A DNA stretch of 64,000 bases, from assembly GCF_032814565.1 (NCBI RefSeq), contig NZ_CP136521.1:372001-436000 (forward strand), read 5' to 3'. The stretch comes from Hwangdonia lutea. Lineage in GTDB: Bacteria; Bacteroidota; Bacteroidia; Flavobacteriales; Flavobacteriaceae. Both the position numbers and the translations under genes were made by a program. The number at the start of each line of letters is the position of its first letter. Position 1 is the first letter of the stretch. The notes below the pieces were generated by a model. That model saw nothing but the letters and a program-made list of their open reading frames with translations, searched no databases and was not told the DNA's origin. Shown in pieces: positions 33,518-41,648 of the stretch.

Positions 33518-33670
33518 AATCCAGCCCGCAATTTTCAGTCCACCGTCATCGGTCGCAGTCTAGTCTTCGGTCATCAAGCCTCAACACAACAAACCAAATA
33601 AATGTACGTTTCAACTTTATTAATTATTACTTTTTAAAGTATCTTTATCCCTTAAAAAATTTTCCCTTCT

Positions 33671-34210
33671 ATGAACACCTTTTTAAAACGCGTTTTAATA
33701 CTATTATCCATAATAGCTCTAGGCCTTTTTGCTTATACTTTTATTACCCAACGTCCAAGTCCAAAAGACTCCGTTAAATTTGAGCTTAATGATTTAGAAC
33801 TAAAGGTGGTTTACAACAGGCCTAGTAAAAGAAATAGAGAGATATTCGGTGCCTTAGTCCCTTATAATCAAGTATGGCGAACCGGTGCCAACGAAGCAAC
33901 CACTTTTGAAACCAATAAAAATTTAGAAGTTGCTGGTATTCCCTTAGCTACTGGAAAATATACCCTTTGGACCGTGCCTAAAGATTCTGTTTGGACGGTA
34001 ATATTCAACTCCAAGCAATACCCTTGGGGTGTTACCAACGAAATGAAACCATACTGGGACCCCAATTACGATGTGCTGAATGTGGATATCCCGGTTACAA
34101 AATTAGACACTACCGTCGAGCAATTTACCATTGCTTTCGATAATTCGACAGATAATTTGTTTTTAACCATGGCTTGGGACGACGTAAAAATTGCTGTGCC
34201 GCTTAAATAA
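33671..34210 (+). CDS. DUF2911 domain protein
   Basis: The 179 residues start with one hydrophobic segment (VLILLSIIALGLFAYTFI), a signal anchor or signal peptide. The DUF2911 domain then covers residues 35-175: LKVVYNRPSKRNREIFGALV near 45, PYNQVWRTGANEATTFETN near 66 and YTLWTVPKDSVWTVIFNSK near 99, then QYPWG. DUF2911 proteins are common envelope proteins of Bacteroidota with no assigned function. It stands alone with its own upstream region, and no lipobox is visible. Confidence 0.9.
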   Translation: MNTFLKRVLILLSIIALGLFAYTFITQRPSPKDSVKFELNDLELKVVYNRPSKRNREIFGALVPYNQVWRTGANEATTFETNKNLEVAGIPLATGKYTLWTVPKDSVWTVIFNSKQYPWGVTNEMKPYWDPNYDVLNVDIPVTKLDTTVEQFTIAFDNSTDNLFLTMAWDDVKIAVPLK

Positions 34211-34288
34211 GTAGGTATTTTTTAATTGGCTGTATTGGGTATTCATGCTCAAAAAATACACCATTTAAAATTATTGTAAATTAGACAA

Positions 34289-34311
34289 ACATTCGTGCAC
34301 TCGTGGCAAAA
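34289..34311 (+). repeat. CATTCGTG-n-ACTCGTGGCAAAA repeat, copy 2
   Basis: ACATTCGTGCACTCGTGGC followed by AAAA matches 23335-23358 with two differences. Its GTG-GCA-AAA forms the first three codons of the meaB frame. Confidence 0.6.
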
Positions 34312-35379
34312 GGAAAAAAATCAGCTTTAAAAGAAAACGAAGGTATTTCGCAGTCCGAAATCACCAATGCGGCCTCAATTAAAAATATTAAAAAGAAACG
34401 CAACGCTAAAATAAATCCAAAAACTTTAGTAGCAGCCATCTTAAAAAAAGATATTACGGCCCTGAGCAGAGCCATTACTTTGGTTGAAAGCACAAACGCC
34501 GACCACTTCCCTATTGCCCATAGCATTATAAAGCAATGTTTGCCACATGCCAACAACTCCATTAGAATTGGTATTACCGGTGTTCCCGGAGTTGGAAAAA
34601 GCACCTTTATTGAAACCTTCGGAAAACACTTAACCGCTCGAGGAAAACGCGTTGCTGTTTTAGCCATCGACCCCAGTAGTTCGCTTACAAAAGGCAGTAT
34701 ATTGGGCGATAAAACCCGAATGGACGCCTTGGTTAAAGACGAAAATGCCTATATCCGTCCGTCAGCTTCGGGGAAATCGCTTGGTGGCGTTGCTAGAAAA
34801 ACACGAGAAAGCATCATTTTATGCGAAGCCGCCGGTTTTGATGTGATTATTATTGAAACCGTTGGTGTTGGGCAAAGTGAAACTACCGTGCACAGTATGG
34901 TCGATTTCTTTTTATTGTTAAAATTAGCTGGTGCTGGCGACGAACTGCAAGGCATTAAGCGCGGTATCATAGAAATGGCCGATACTATTGCTATAAATAA
35001 AGCCGATGGCGATAATTTAAAGCAAGCAAAAATTGCAAAGGTAGAATTTAACAGAGCGCTTCACCTCTATCCGCAAAAAGCTTCAAATTGGCAACCTAAA
35101 GTGATGCTGTGCAGCGCATTGAAAAATGAAGGTATCGACGACATTTGGAAGCTTGTTTTGGAATATATTGAAACCACTACCAAAAACCATTATTTCGACA
35201 AAAAAAGAAAGGAACAAAATAAATTTTGGCTCATCCAAACTATCGAGGATCAACTAAAATCAGAATTTTTTAACCGACCCGATATCAAAAAGGAATTGGC
35301 CACCCAACTGCATTTAATAGACAATAATAAAACCACGCCTTTTGCAGCGGCTTATTATTTGCTAAACCTTACGCATTAA
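34303..35379 (+). CDS. meaB: MeaB/ArgK-type G-protein chaperone of methylmalonyl-CoA mutase
   Basis: The 358 residues contain IRIGITGVPGVGKSTFIETFG near 89 (P-loop), AVLAIDPSSSLTKGSILGDKTRM near 118, and FDVIIIETVGVGQSE near 181 (Walker B region with switch). Also present are LAGAGDELQGIKRGIIEMAD near 207 and IAINKADGDN near 230 (NKAD base-recognition). This family protects and reloads adenosylcobalamin in methylmalonyl-CoA mutase. The frame begins with a GTG that belongs to an interspersed repeat, and residues 1-40 are basic and less conserved, so the exact start is uncertain. Its 3' end overlaps the convergent PAP2 gene by 11 bases. Confidence 0.95.
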   Translation: MAKGKKSALKENEGISQSEITNAASIKNIKKKRNAKINPKTLVAAILKKDITALSRAITLVESTNADHFPIAHSIIKQCLPHANNSIRIGITGVPGVGKSTFIETFGKHLTARGKRVAVLAIDPSSSLTKGSILGDKTRMDALVKDENAYIRPSASGKSLGGVARKTRESIILCEAAGFDVIIIETVGVGQSETTVHSMVDFFLLLKLAGAGDELQGIKRGIIEMADTIAINKADGDNLKQAKIAKVEFNRALHLYPQKASNWQPKVMLCSALKNEGIDDIWKLVLEYIETTTKNHYFDKKRKEQNKFWLIQTIEDQLKSEFFNRPDIKKELATQLHLIDNNKTTPFAAAYYLLNLTH

Positions 35380-35953
35380 TATCTTTGGGCAATACAAATC
35401 TATTTAAAAGGTATTTTGCCAGTTTGTAAAACAAAAATCCTGACATGGCACCAAAAGTCAATCCGCATAAAAGATCCAACGGATAATGAACACCAACATA
35501 AATTCTGCTAAAAGCCAAAAGAGCACTCCAAAACAGTAAAATAAAAATAAGGTTTTTATAATATGGTTTAAGCATTAATCCTGCAAACACAGCAACAGCT
35601 ATAGAATTTGATGCATGCCCAGAGAAAAAGCCATACTTCCCACAACGCACGGCAATAAATCGCATTTGGTCTATTAAATCGGCTTCGCCACAAGGTCGCG
35701 GACGCTCGAAAGTACGTTTAAAAACATTCGTTATTTGGTCGGTAAATGTTATCATTAAGGCCGCTACAACCGCAAAAACCAATAAAGATTTTGCTCCAAA
35801 TTTCTTATAGAGGAGAAATAGCAATACGGCATAAAGCGGAATGGACGCTAATTTGTTGGTAATGATTAACCATAAATTATCCCAAGGCTCAGCTCCTAAA
35901 TTATTTAAAAACAAAAAGAGTTCGGTATCGTATTCTAAAAGTTTATCCATCAT
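35369..35953 (-). CDS. PAP2-family membrane phosphatase
   Basis: The 194 residues carry the three acid-phosphatase motifs: KRTFERPRP near 73-81, FFSGHASNS near 107-115 and SRIYVGVHYPLDLL near 148-161, giving the catalytic His pair, Arg and Asp. About five membrane helices surround them. Such enzymes remove phosphate from lipid phosphates such as phosphatidic acid or undecaprenyl pyrophosphate. The start lies 13 bases downstream of repeat element D, so the leader of this mRNA either contains that element or begins within it. Confidence 0.93.
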   Translation of the reverse strand: MMDKLLEYDTELFLFLNNLGAEPWDNLWLIITNKLASIPLYAVLLFLLYKKFGAKSLLVFAVVAALMITFTDQITNVFKRTFERPRPCGEADLIDQMRFIAVRCGKYGFFSGHASNSIAVAVFAGLMLKPYYKNLIFILLFWSALLAFSRIYVGVHYPLDLLCGLTFGAMSGFLFYKLAKYLLNRFVLPKDINA

Positions 35954-35966
35954 TTATATTTATTTT

Positions 35967-36071
35967 GGCGTTACCCCTAACCCTTCGCCTGCGCTCAGGG
36001 CAAGCGGTCGGGCTTTCCGCTATATCTTTTTCTCGTACCTCAAAAAAGGATGTCCCATCAATCCCTAACGC
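35967..36071 (-). repeat. GCGTTAGGGATTG...GGGTAACGCC element, copy D
   Basis: Read on the minus strand it begins GCGTTAGGGATTGATGGG, has ATCCTTTTTTGAGGTACGAG and then AAAAAGAT, GCGGAAAGCCCGACC, and ends GGGGTAACGCC. It fills the gap between the small gene at 36074 (2 bases after its stop) and the PAP2 start. Confidence 0.8.
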
Positions 36072-36073
36072 AA

Positions 36074-36301
36074 TTAATCTTCGTATTTAGCAACTTCACT
36101 ATCATAAAACTCGGTTGCTAATTTTATGGCATTTTCGGTTTCGGTCTCTAGTTCTTTTTGATCTTCAACATCAAAATCCTCAAACCATTCCACCTCGTCG
36201 TCTTCAAGATTAATAATAAACCTAGGAAATTCTGTATGAATTACAAAAATAGCGTTTGGATATTCTGTATTATCGCCAAGTATAAATTTTGGAAGTGTCA
36301 T
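36074..36301 (-). CDS. small acidic conserved protein
   Basis: The 75 residues begin MTLPKFILGDNTEYPNAIFV and continue with HTEFPRFIINLEDDEVEWF, then a very acidic helical tail (EDFDVEDQKELETETENAI...). The first half looks like a compact beta sheet, and there are no membrane segments. I recall similar small proteins in Flavobacteriaceae but cannot name a family or a function. It stands alone, with the MATE gene starting its transcription further right on the same strand. Confidence 0.65.
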   Translation of the reverse strand: MTLPKFILGDNTEYPNAIFVIHTEFPRFIINLEDDEVEWFEDFDVEDQKELETETENAIKLATEFYDSEVAKYED

Positions 36302-36394
36302 AAAAGTTATAAGTTACAAGTGCCTAAAGTGCGCTTAAGTTATTTATAGCAAAGTTATCATTTATTCATTTAAGTTTAAGTACTCTAACGAACT

Positions 36395-37777
36395 TTAAAC
36401 ACGTTCAATTTCAATTAACTTTTTTGTCAAATAATTAAATCGAATATACAGTAAAATAGCAGCCGTTGTTAATCCTGCGAGCAATCCTAACCAAATACCA
36501 AAGCTACCCAAAGCATCGGCTTTACCAAAATACCAGCTTACGGGAAAACCAATTAACCAATACGAAATAAAGGTAATAATGGTTGGTATTTTAACGTCTT
36601 GCAATCCGCGCAAAGCGCCTAAAACTACAACTTGAATGCTATCACTTATTTGAAAAATAGCTGCCGCTATCAATAATTTTGATGCGATTTTAACCACTTC
36701 GGTGTTATCCGTCAGATTTTTTACATCATCAAAATCGACATATATTTTGGGTAACTGCGCATGAAACGCAAAGAAAATAATAGCAAAACCAACGGCAAAC
36801 AAAGTGCCCATTAAAAACAACGAAAAAGCAATACGGCGCAACTCAAAATAACTTTTTAAACCTTTTTGATTGCCCACCCTAATCATGGATGCAACACTTA
36901 AGCCCATGGCAACCATAAAAGTCATAGATGATAAGTTTAAGGCAATTTGATTGGCCGCTTGCGGATTTTTACCCAATAAGCCGCTCAACCAAATGGCTGC
37001 CGTAAAAATGGCAACCTCAAAAAACATTTGCATAGCACTTGGTGCGCCAAGGTTTATAATTTTTTTAAGCATCAATTTATTGAGAACAAAAAACTTAATA
37101 TGGGTTACAAAGGCTTTCGATTTGTCTTTTCCTTTTAACAAATACCATAAATACCAAACCATTATAAATCGTGATATTAATGTGCCGTAAGCCGCACCAA
37201 CGATGCCCAATTCTGGGAATCCGAATTTTCCAAAAATTAAAATATAATTTAAAACTATATTAATAATATTGGCTAAAACGGTAGCGTACATGGGGTATTT
37301 AGTCATAGACAACCCATCGCTAAACTGCTTAAAAGCCTGAAAAACAATTAATGGAATTAATGAAAATGCCACCAAATCTAAATACGGAATGGCCAATTCG
37401 ACAACCTCTACAGGCTGTTTCATTAAATACATAAGTGGTTTTGCAAAAAATACCACCAAAAACAATAAAACGCCTAAAACCGTACACAAAAACAGACCAT
37501 GTTTAAAAGATGATTTGCCATTTTTAAAATTCCCTTCGGCATCGGCCTCGGCAACCAAAGGCGTAATAGCCGTAGAAAACCCGATACCCAAAGACATGGC
37601 AATAAACATAAAACTATTGCCCAAAGACACGGCTGCCAATTCAGCAGTTCCTAATTGACCAACCATAATATTATCGATAAAACTCACAAAGGTATGCCCC
37701 AACATGCCTAACATAACCGGAGCCGCCAATTGCCAATTGTATTTGAACTCTTTGGTATAATCTTTTAATTGCATCAC
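36395..37777 (-). CDS. MATE-family multidrug/Na+ or H+ antiporter
   Basis: The 460 residues hold twelve hydrophobic segments in two pseudo-repeats. PVMLGMLGHTFVSFIDNIMVGQLG near 20 and LGNSFMFIAMSLGIGFSTAITPLVAE near 52 are the MATE N-terminal signature, mirrored by GAPSAMQMFFEVAIFTAAIWLSGLLG near 246 and the following TM7-8 region. It exports cationic compounds in exchange for Na+ or H+ at the inner membrane; the substrate is unknown. It is a single gene, and its start faces the gap that carries an orphan terminator. Confidence 0.93.
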   Translation of the reverse strand: MMQLKDYTKEFKYNWQLAAPVMLGMLGHTFVSFIDNIMVGQLGTAELAAVSLGNSFMFIAMSLGIGFSTAITPLVAEADAEGNFKNGKSSFKHGLFLCTVLGVLLFLVVFFAKPLMYLMKQPVEVVELAIPYLDLVAFSLIPLIVFQAFKQFSDGLSMTKYPMYATVLANIINIVLNYILIFGKFGFPELGIVGAAYGTLISRFIMVWYLWYLLKGKDKSKAFVTHIKFFVLNKLMLKKIINLGAPSAMQMFFEVAIFTAAIWLSGLLGKNPQAANQIALNLSSMTFMVAMGLSVASMIRVGNQKGLKSYFELRRIAFSLFLMGTLFAVGFAIIFFAFHAQLPKIYVDFDDVKNLTDNTEVVKIASKLLIAAAIFQISDSIQVVVLGALRGLQDVKIPTIITFISYWLIGFPVSWYFGKADALGSFGIWLGLLAGLTTAAILLYIRFNYLTKKLIEIERV

Positions 37778-38004
37778 GCAAAAGTAAACTATAGCTTTAG
37801 CTTTTTAAACTTTACCGCATAAATTTCTAAAATTTTAATAACTCATATAAAAAAAACATATAAACTGCTGATTATTAAATATTTATTCGTATATTTATAA
37901 TCCCTCAACATAGTTAAGCGCTTATTCTATTTGATTAGAAACCATTTTCGCTTTTGTTTAATAGGGATTTAAAAAGACTGAAGCTTTTATGTTTCTAAAT
38001 TTTT
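37778..38004. other. divergent gap with possible small-RNA transcription unit
   Basis: This stretch lies between the MATE start (minus) and the beta-propeller gene (plus). It has no ORF. A TATATTTA box near 37895 resembles a -7 element and is followed by about 140 bases ending at the strong hairpin at 38005-38042. The MATE promoter should also be here. Confidence 0.35.
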
Positions 38005-38042
38005 AAAAGAGGCTGTCTCAACATAGAGATAGCCTCTTTTTT
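38005..38042 (+). terminator. strong orphan terminator hairpin
   Basis: AAGAGGCT-GTCTC pairs with GAGAT-AGCCTCTT around an ACATA loop, followed by six T. No plus-strand gene precedes it for more than 2.6 kb, so it does not end any annotated gene. Confidence 0.8.
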
Positions 38043-38114
38043 CATTTAATATTAACATAGTTTTTAGAATTTTTAATTCTTGATTATAGTATCTTGTGAT
38101 ACATAATCTTTTTT

Positions 38115-39050
38115 ATGAAGCCACTATTATTTCTGCTATTTACTTTCAATTTATTTTTTAGTTTTTCCCAACAAAACGTTGAGCCTTTTTTAGAGCCTAT
38201 TGTAAAACAATTTCCTAATGTTAGAGATATTGCCATGGCCCCTAATGGGAACGAAATTATGTTTTCCGTGCAAAGCGTTATGGGTAACACATCTGCTATT
38301 GTTACCGTTACAAAAGAAAACGGCACTTGGAGCGCCCCAAAAATCGCTTCGTTTTCAGGCCAGTTTTTCGATTTAGAACCTTTTTTCTCGCACGATGGTT
38401 TAAAGCTCTATTTTGTATCGACAAGACCAATAGATGCTTCAAGCAACAAACCAAAAGATTTTGATATTTGGGTGGTTGAGCGCCAAGATTTAACAAGTAA
38501 TTGGTCTCGCCCAAAAAATATGGGAAGCCCGATAAATACCGAACACGGAGAGTTTTATCCGTCCATAGCTAAAAACGGAAACTTTTATTTTACTCGAGAT
38601 AACCCCGAGCTAAAGCGAAAAGACGATATTTATGTGAGTAAAAACATTAACGGCGATTTAACCGAACCCCAAGTATTACCAAATACTATAAATTCTGAAG
38701 GTTACGAATACAATGCTTTTATTGCACCCGACGAATCGTATTTAATTTTTGGTGGCTACCACAGAAAAGACGGTTTGGGCAGTGGCGATTTGTATATTAG
38801 CTATCATACCAATGAAGGTTGGACCAAAGCGAAAAACTTAGGAGAATCCATCAATAGTCAAAAAATGGATTATTGTCCATTTGTTGATGCTAAAACCAAT
38901 ACACTATATTTTACAAGTAAAATGGATAACTCCAAAACCAATTTTGAAAAACCACTAACCATTAACGAATTACTAACCGAATTCAATAAATACGACAATG
39001 GGTTGAGCAGATTGTACAAAGTAAATATTGAAGAGTTGCTAAGGAATTAA
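38115..39050 (+). CDS. secreted PD40/TolB-like beta-propeller protein
   Basis: The 311 residues begin with a signal peptide (LLFLLFTFNLFFSFS, cleavage near QQN). The rest is a repeated PD40-type pattern: IAMAPNGNEIMFSVQ near 40, EPFFSHDGLKLYFVSTRP near 90, YPSIAKNGNFYFTRDN near 150, NAFIAPDESYLIFGGY near 196 and CPFVDAKTNTLYFTSK near 255. Each unit is a propeller blade with a Pro/Asp-Gly turn. Such exported propellers are usually binding proteins; none of the usual enzymatic motifs is present. Confidence 0.82.
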   Translation: MKPLLFLLFTFNLFFSFSQQNVEPFLEPIVKQFPNVRDIAMAPNGNEIMFSVQSVMGNTSAIVTVTKENGTWSAPKIASFSGQFFDLEPFFSHDGLKLYFVSTRPIDASSNKPKDFDIWVVERQDLTSNWSRPKNMGSPINTEHGEFYPSIAKNGNFYFTRDNPELKRKDDIYVSKNINGDLTEPQVLPNTINSEGYEYNAFIAPDESYLIFGGYHRKDGLGSGDLYISYHTNEGWTKAKNLGESINSQKMDYCPFVDAKTNTLYFTSKMDNSKTNFEKPLTINELLTEFNKYDNGLSRLYKVNIEELLRN

Positions 39051-39052
39051 CT

Positions 39053-39994
39053 TTAAAAATTTAAAACTTCTTTTTTAGCAGCTTCAAACTCACTCATCAT
39101 ATCCGTAACAATTTGAGCTACGGGTTTTATATCGTGAATCAAGCCCGCTATTTGCCCAATTTCCAGTTCGCCTTCATCTAAATCGCCTTCAAACATCCCG
39201 CGTTTTGCTCTAGCTCGACCTAGCAACTCTTTTAATTGTTCTGGTGTTGGTGAGGTTTTATATAGTTCTTGAATATCGTTGTAAAACTTATTTTTAATCA
39301 ATCTAACCGGTGCCAGTTCTTTCAAGGTTAATTGGGTATCGCCTTCTTTGGCATCAACAACCACCTGCTTAAAATCTTGATGTGCCGAACTCTCCTCGCT
39401 CGCTACAAACCTACTACCAACCTGCACGCCATCAGCTCCCAAAACCATGGCAGCAAGCATCGCTTTACCTGTGGCAATACCACCTGCGGCGATTAACGGA
39501 ATGTTAATCTGTTCTCTCACCATAGGAATAAGTGTTAATGTTGTAGTCTCGTCTCTACCGTTATGACCACCAGCTTCGAAACCTTCGGCAACGACCGCAT
39601 CCACACCGGCATCTTGCGCCTTTAAAGCGAACTTTACGCTACTCACTACATGCACCACTGTAATGCCTTTATCTTGTAACCACGAGGTCCAGGTTTTGGG
39701 GTTTCCTGCCGAAGTAAACACAATTTTAACGCCTTCTTCAACAATAATGTCCATGATATCCTGAATGTTAGGATAAAGCATAGGCACATTAACCCCAAAA
39801 GGTTTATCTGTGGCTTTTTTGCACTTTTGAATGTGTTCGCGGAGCACATCTGGATACATGCTTCCGGCCCCTATGAGCCCTAAAATACCTGCATTACTTG
39901 AGGCTGAGGCTAATTTCCAACCACTATTCCAAATCATTCCGGCTTGAATAATGGGGTATTTAATATTGAATAATTCAGTAATTCTATTGGGCAT
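39053..39994 (-). CDS. nitronate monooxygenase-like flavin oxidoreductase
   Basis: The 313 residues of this TIM-barrel flavoprotein have YPIIQAGMIWNSGWKLASA near 13, IGAGSMYPDVLREHI near 41, VVAEGFEAGGHNGRDET near 134 and IAAGGIATGKAMLAAMVLGA near 164, then DGVQVGSRF. The family includes nitronate monooxygenases and FabK-type enoyl-ACP reductases. The HNGRD block with a His after EAGG fits the nitronate monooxygenase side, but the two cannot be told apart with certainty. It begins directly after the stop of the subtilase gene, so it is cotranscribed with mnmA and the protease. Confidence 0.85.
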   Translation of the reverse strand: MPNRITELFNIKYPIIQAGMIWNSGWKLASASSNAGILGLIGAGSMYPDVLREHIQKCKKATDKPFGVNVPMLYPNIQDIMDIIVEEGVKIVFTSAGNPKTWTSWLQDKGITVVHVVSSVKFALKAQDAGVDAVVAEGFEAGGHNGRDETTTLTLIPMVREQINIPLIAAGGIATGKAMLAAMVLGADGVQVGSRFVASEESSAHQDFKQVVVDAKEGDTQLTLKELAPVRLIKNKFYNDIQELYKTSPTPEQLKELLGRARAKRGMFEGDLDEGELEIGQIAGLIHDIKPVAQIVTDMMSEFEAAKKEVLNF

Positions 39995-41629
39995 TTAATT
40001 CTTTACAAGCTTAAAAGATTTTGCATTATTTTCAGACTTAACATTAATGATATAAATGCCTTTTGACAATCCAGCAATGTCGATTCTATTATTTGTACTA
40101 CTTATAAAACGTTTTAAAATCTGCTTACCTAAAATATCAAAAAATGTTACGGTTAGTTTATTTTCATTAGAAGGCGTTTTTACAAAAACCACAGCTTTGG
40201 AAGGGTTTGGATAAATTGATATGTTATTATCATTTTCAAAATCATCAATAGTTAAAGCGTTAAGTGCATTCCATAAATCGGGAATTCCATAACCTATCTC
40301 ATAATCTGGTGTATTAAATTGAGAACCCGATTCGCGAACCAGTTGCATGATCTCTGCATTGGTTTTATTAGGTAAGGCTTGCATTAAACAAGCAATACCA
40401 CCGGCCAAAATGGGCGAGCTAAATGATGTACCATTACTTGTACCAATAACATTACTTGAATTTATAACCGCTGAAGCCTGACCCTGCGCAACAACATCGG
40501 GTTTTTGTGAGGGTTGAAACCCATTTCCAACAGAGCTAAATGTAGCATAATCCCCGGCTGAATTAACGGCACCAACGGTTAACGTGTATTGGGAATCTGC
40601 AGGCCCACTTACTCCTGAACTACCTTCGTTTCCTGCCGATGTAACTAGTAACAAACCTTTTTCAAAGGCTATATTCGCCCCTTTTGTAATAAAAGTAGTA
40701 TTTCCATCCATTTCGGCAGATGTATAATCATAGTTTGGGTAATTAGGAAAATCTTTATAGCCTAAAGAGGTGTTTATTATATCAACGCCCAAGCTATCTG
40801 CCCGTTCTGTTGCTTCTACCCAATAGCTTTCTTCAACGGGGTTTTCATCGTTACTATCTTCGGTTTTATACAAATAATAGGTTGCGTCTGGCGCTGTACC
40901 CACAAAATTATTTAACACATAACCAGCCATAGTACTTAATACCTGAGTGCCGTGGTCGCCAGGACTAACATAAACATTTGAGTTTCTATTTACAAAATCG
41001 TAACCTCCCTTTAAGTTTCCTGCATCTCTTAATCGCTGAAAAGCACCCATAGTATTTACATTTTCAAAACCACTGTCCATTACAGCTATGGTAACTCCAG
41101 ATCCCGTATAGTCTGCAACATGTAGAGCATCTGCATTAATCATTTCTACTTGATTTTGACTATTACCATAAGTAAAATCTACAAAAGTGCTCTCGACAAT
41201 AAACTTATCCTTGGTTTTTAAAGATTTTTCTACTTTGGAAGTTTTGGAGAGGTTTAAACTTTTATCAGCAAAATCAACACGGTCTATAAACGAAGATGTT
41301 GCAGGGTTTGTTAGCAAATTTTTCACATTAGTTTCCGTGCCTCTAACGTGTACCGTATTAAACCATTTGGATTTTGCCATAACTGTAATTCCTGTGGCAT
41401 TTTTAAGTGCTGTAATATATGATTCGTTTACCGGGACGTCTCTAACATCAATAGTTACTCCGTGTTTAGTTTTTCTATCAATGGCCTTTTGGGTAAGAAA
41501 TGCTGAAGGATTATTAATAGGATAAGTATTTGTTGGTTTGTCTAGTAAATACACCCAAGCATCTTCCTGTTGTGCAAACGTAAAGCATTGAAACGTAAGA
41601 ATGCTTAGAGTTAAAAATCGCCTTAACAT
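39995..41629 (-). CDS. subtilisin-like serine protease with type IX secretion signal
   Basis: The 544 residues comprise a signal peptide (LTLSILTFQCFTFAQ), a prodomain-like region to about 165, and an S8 catalytic domain. TIAVMDSGFENVN near 180 carries Asp, PGDHGTQVLSTMAGY near 222 carries His, TSAGNEGSSG near 332 is the oxyanion Asn, and GTSFSSPILAGG near 418 carries Ser. The last 75 residues (ISIYPNPSKAVVFV near 473, then LGKQILKRF, SKGIYIINV) are a type A C-terminal sorting domain. The protease is therefore exported by the type IX system to the cell surface or medium. It lies 19 bases after mnmA, an unexpected operon partner. Confidence 0.93.
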   Translation of the reverse strand: MLRRFLTLSILTFQCFTFAQQEDAWVYLLDKPTNTYPINNPSAFLTQKAIDRKTKHGVTIDVRDVPVNESYITALKNATGITVMAKSKWFNTVHVRGTETNVKNLLTNPATSSFIDRVDFADKSLNLSKTSKVEKSLKTKDKFIVESTFVDFTYGNSQNQVEMINADALHVADYTGSGVTIAVMDSGFENVNTMGAFQRLRDAGNLKGGYDFVNRNSNVYVSPGDHGTQVLSTMAGYVLNNFVGTAPDATYYLYKTEDSNDENPVEESYWVEATERADSLGVDIINTSLGYKDFPNYPNYDYTSAEMDGNTTFITKGANIAFEKGLLLVTSAGNEGSSGVSGPADSQYTLTVGAVNSAGDYATFSSVGNGFQPSQKPDVVAQGQASAVINSSNVIGTSNGTSFSSPILAGGIACLMQALPNKTNAEIMQLVRESGSQFNTPDYEIGYGIPDLWNALNALTIDDFENDNNISIYPNPSKAVVFVKTPSNENKLTVTFFDILGKQILKRFISSTNNRIDIAGLSKGIYIINVKSENNAKSFKLVKN

Positions 41630-41648
41630 ATTATATTTTTTTGGTAAG

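Noticed and set aside
33378-33777. Plus-strand frames through the sigma/DUF2911 gap
   Set aside because: They translate repeat element C, and the second continues out of frame into the DUF2911 gene. Similar frames appear in other copies of the element and are not protein-like.
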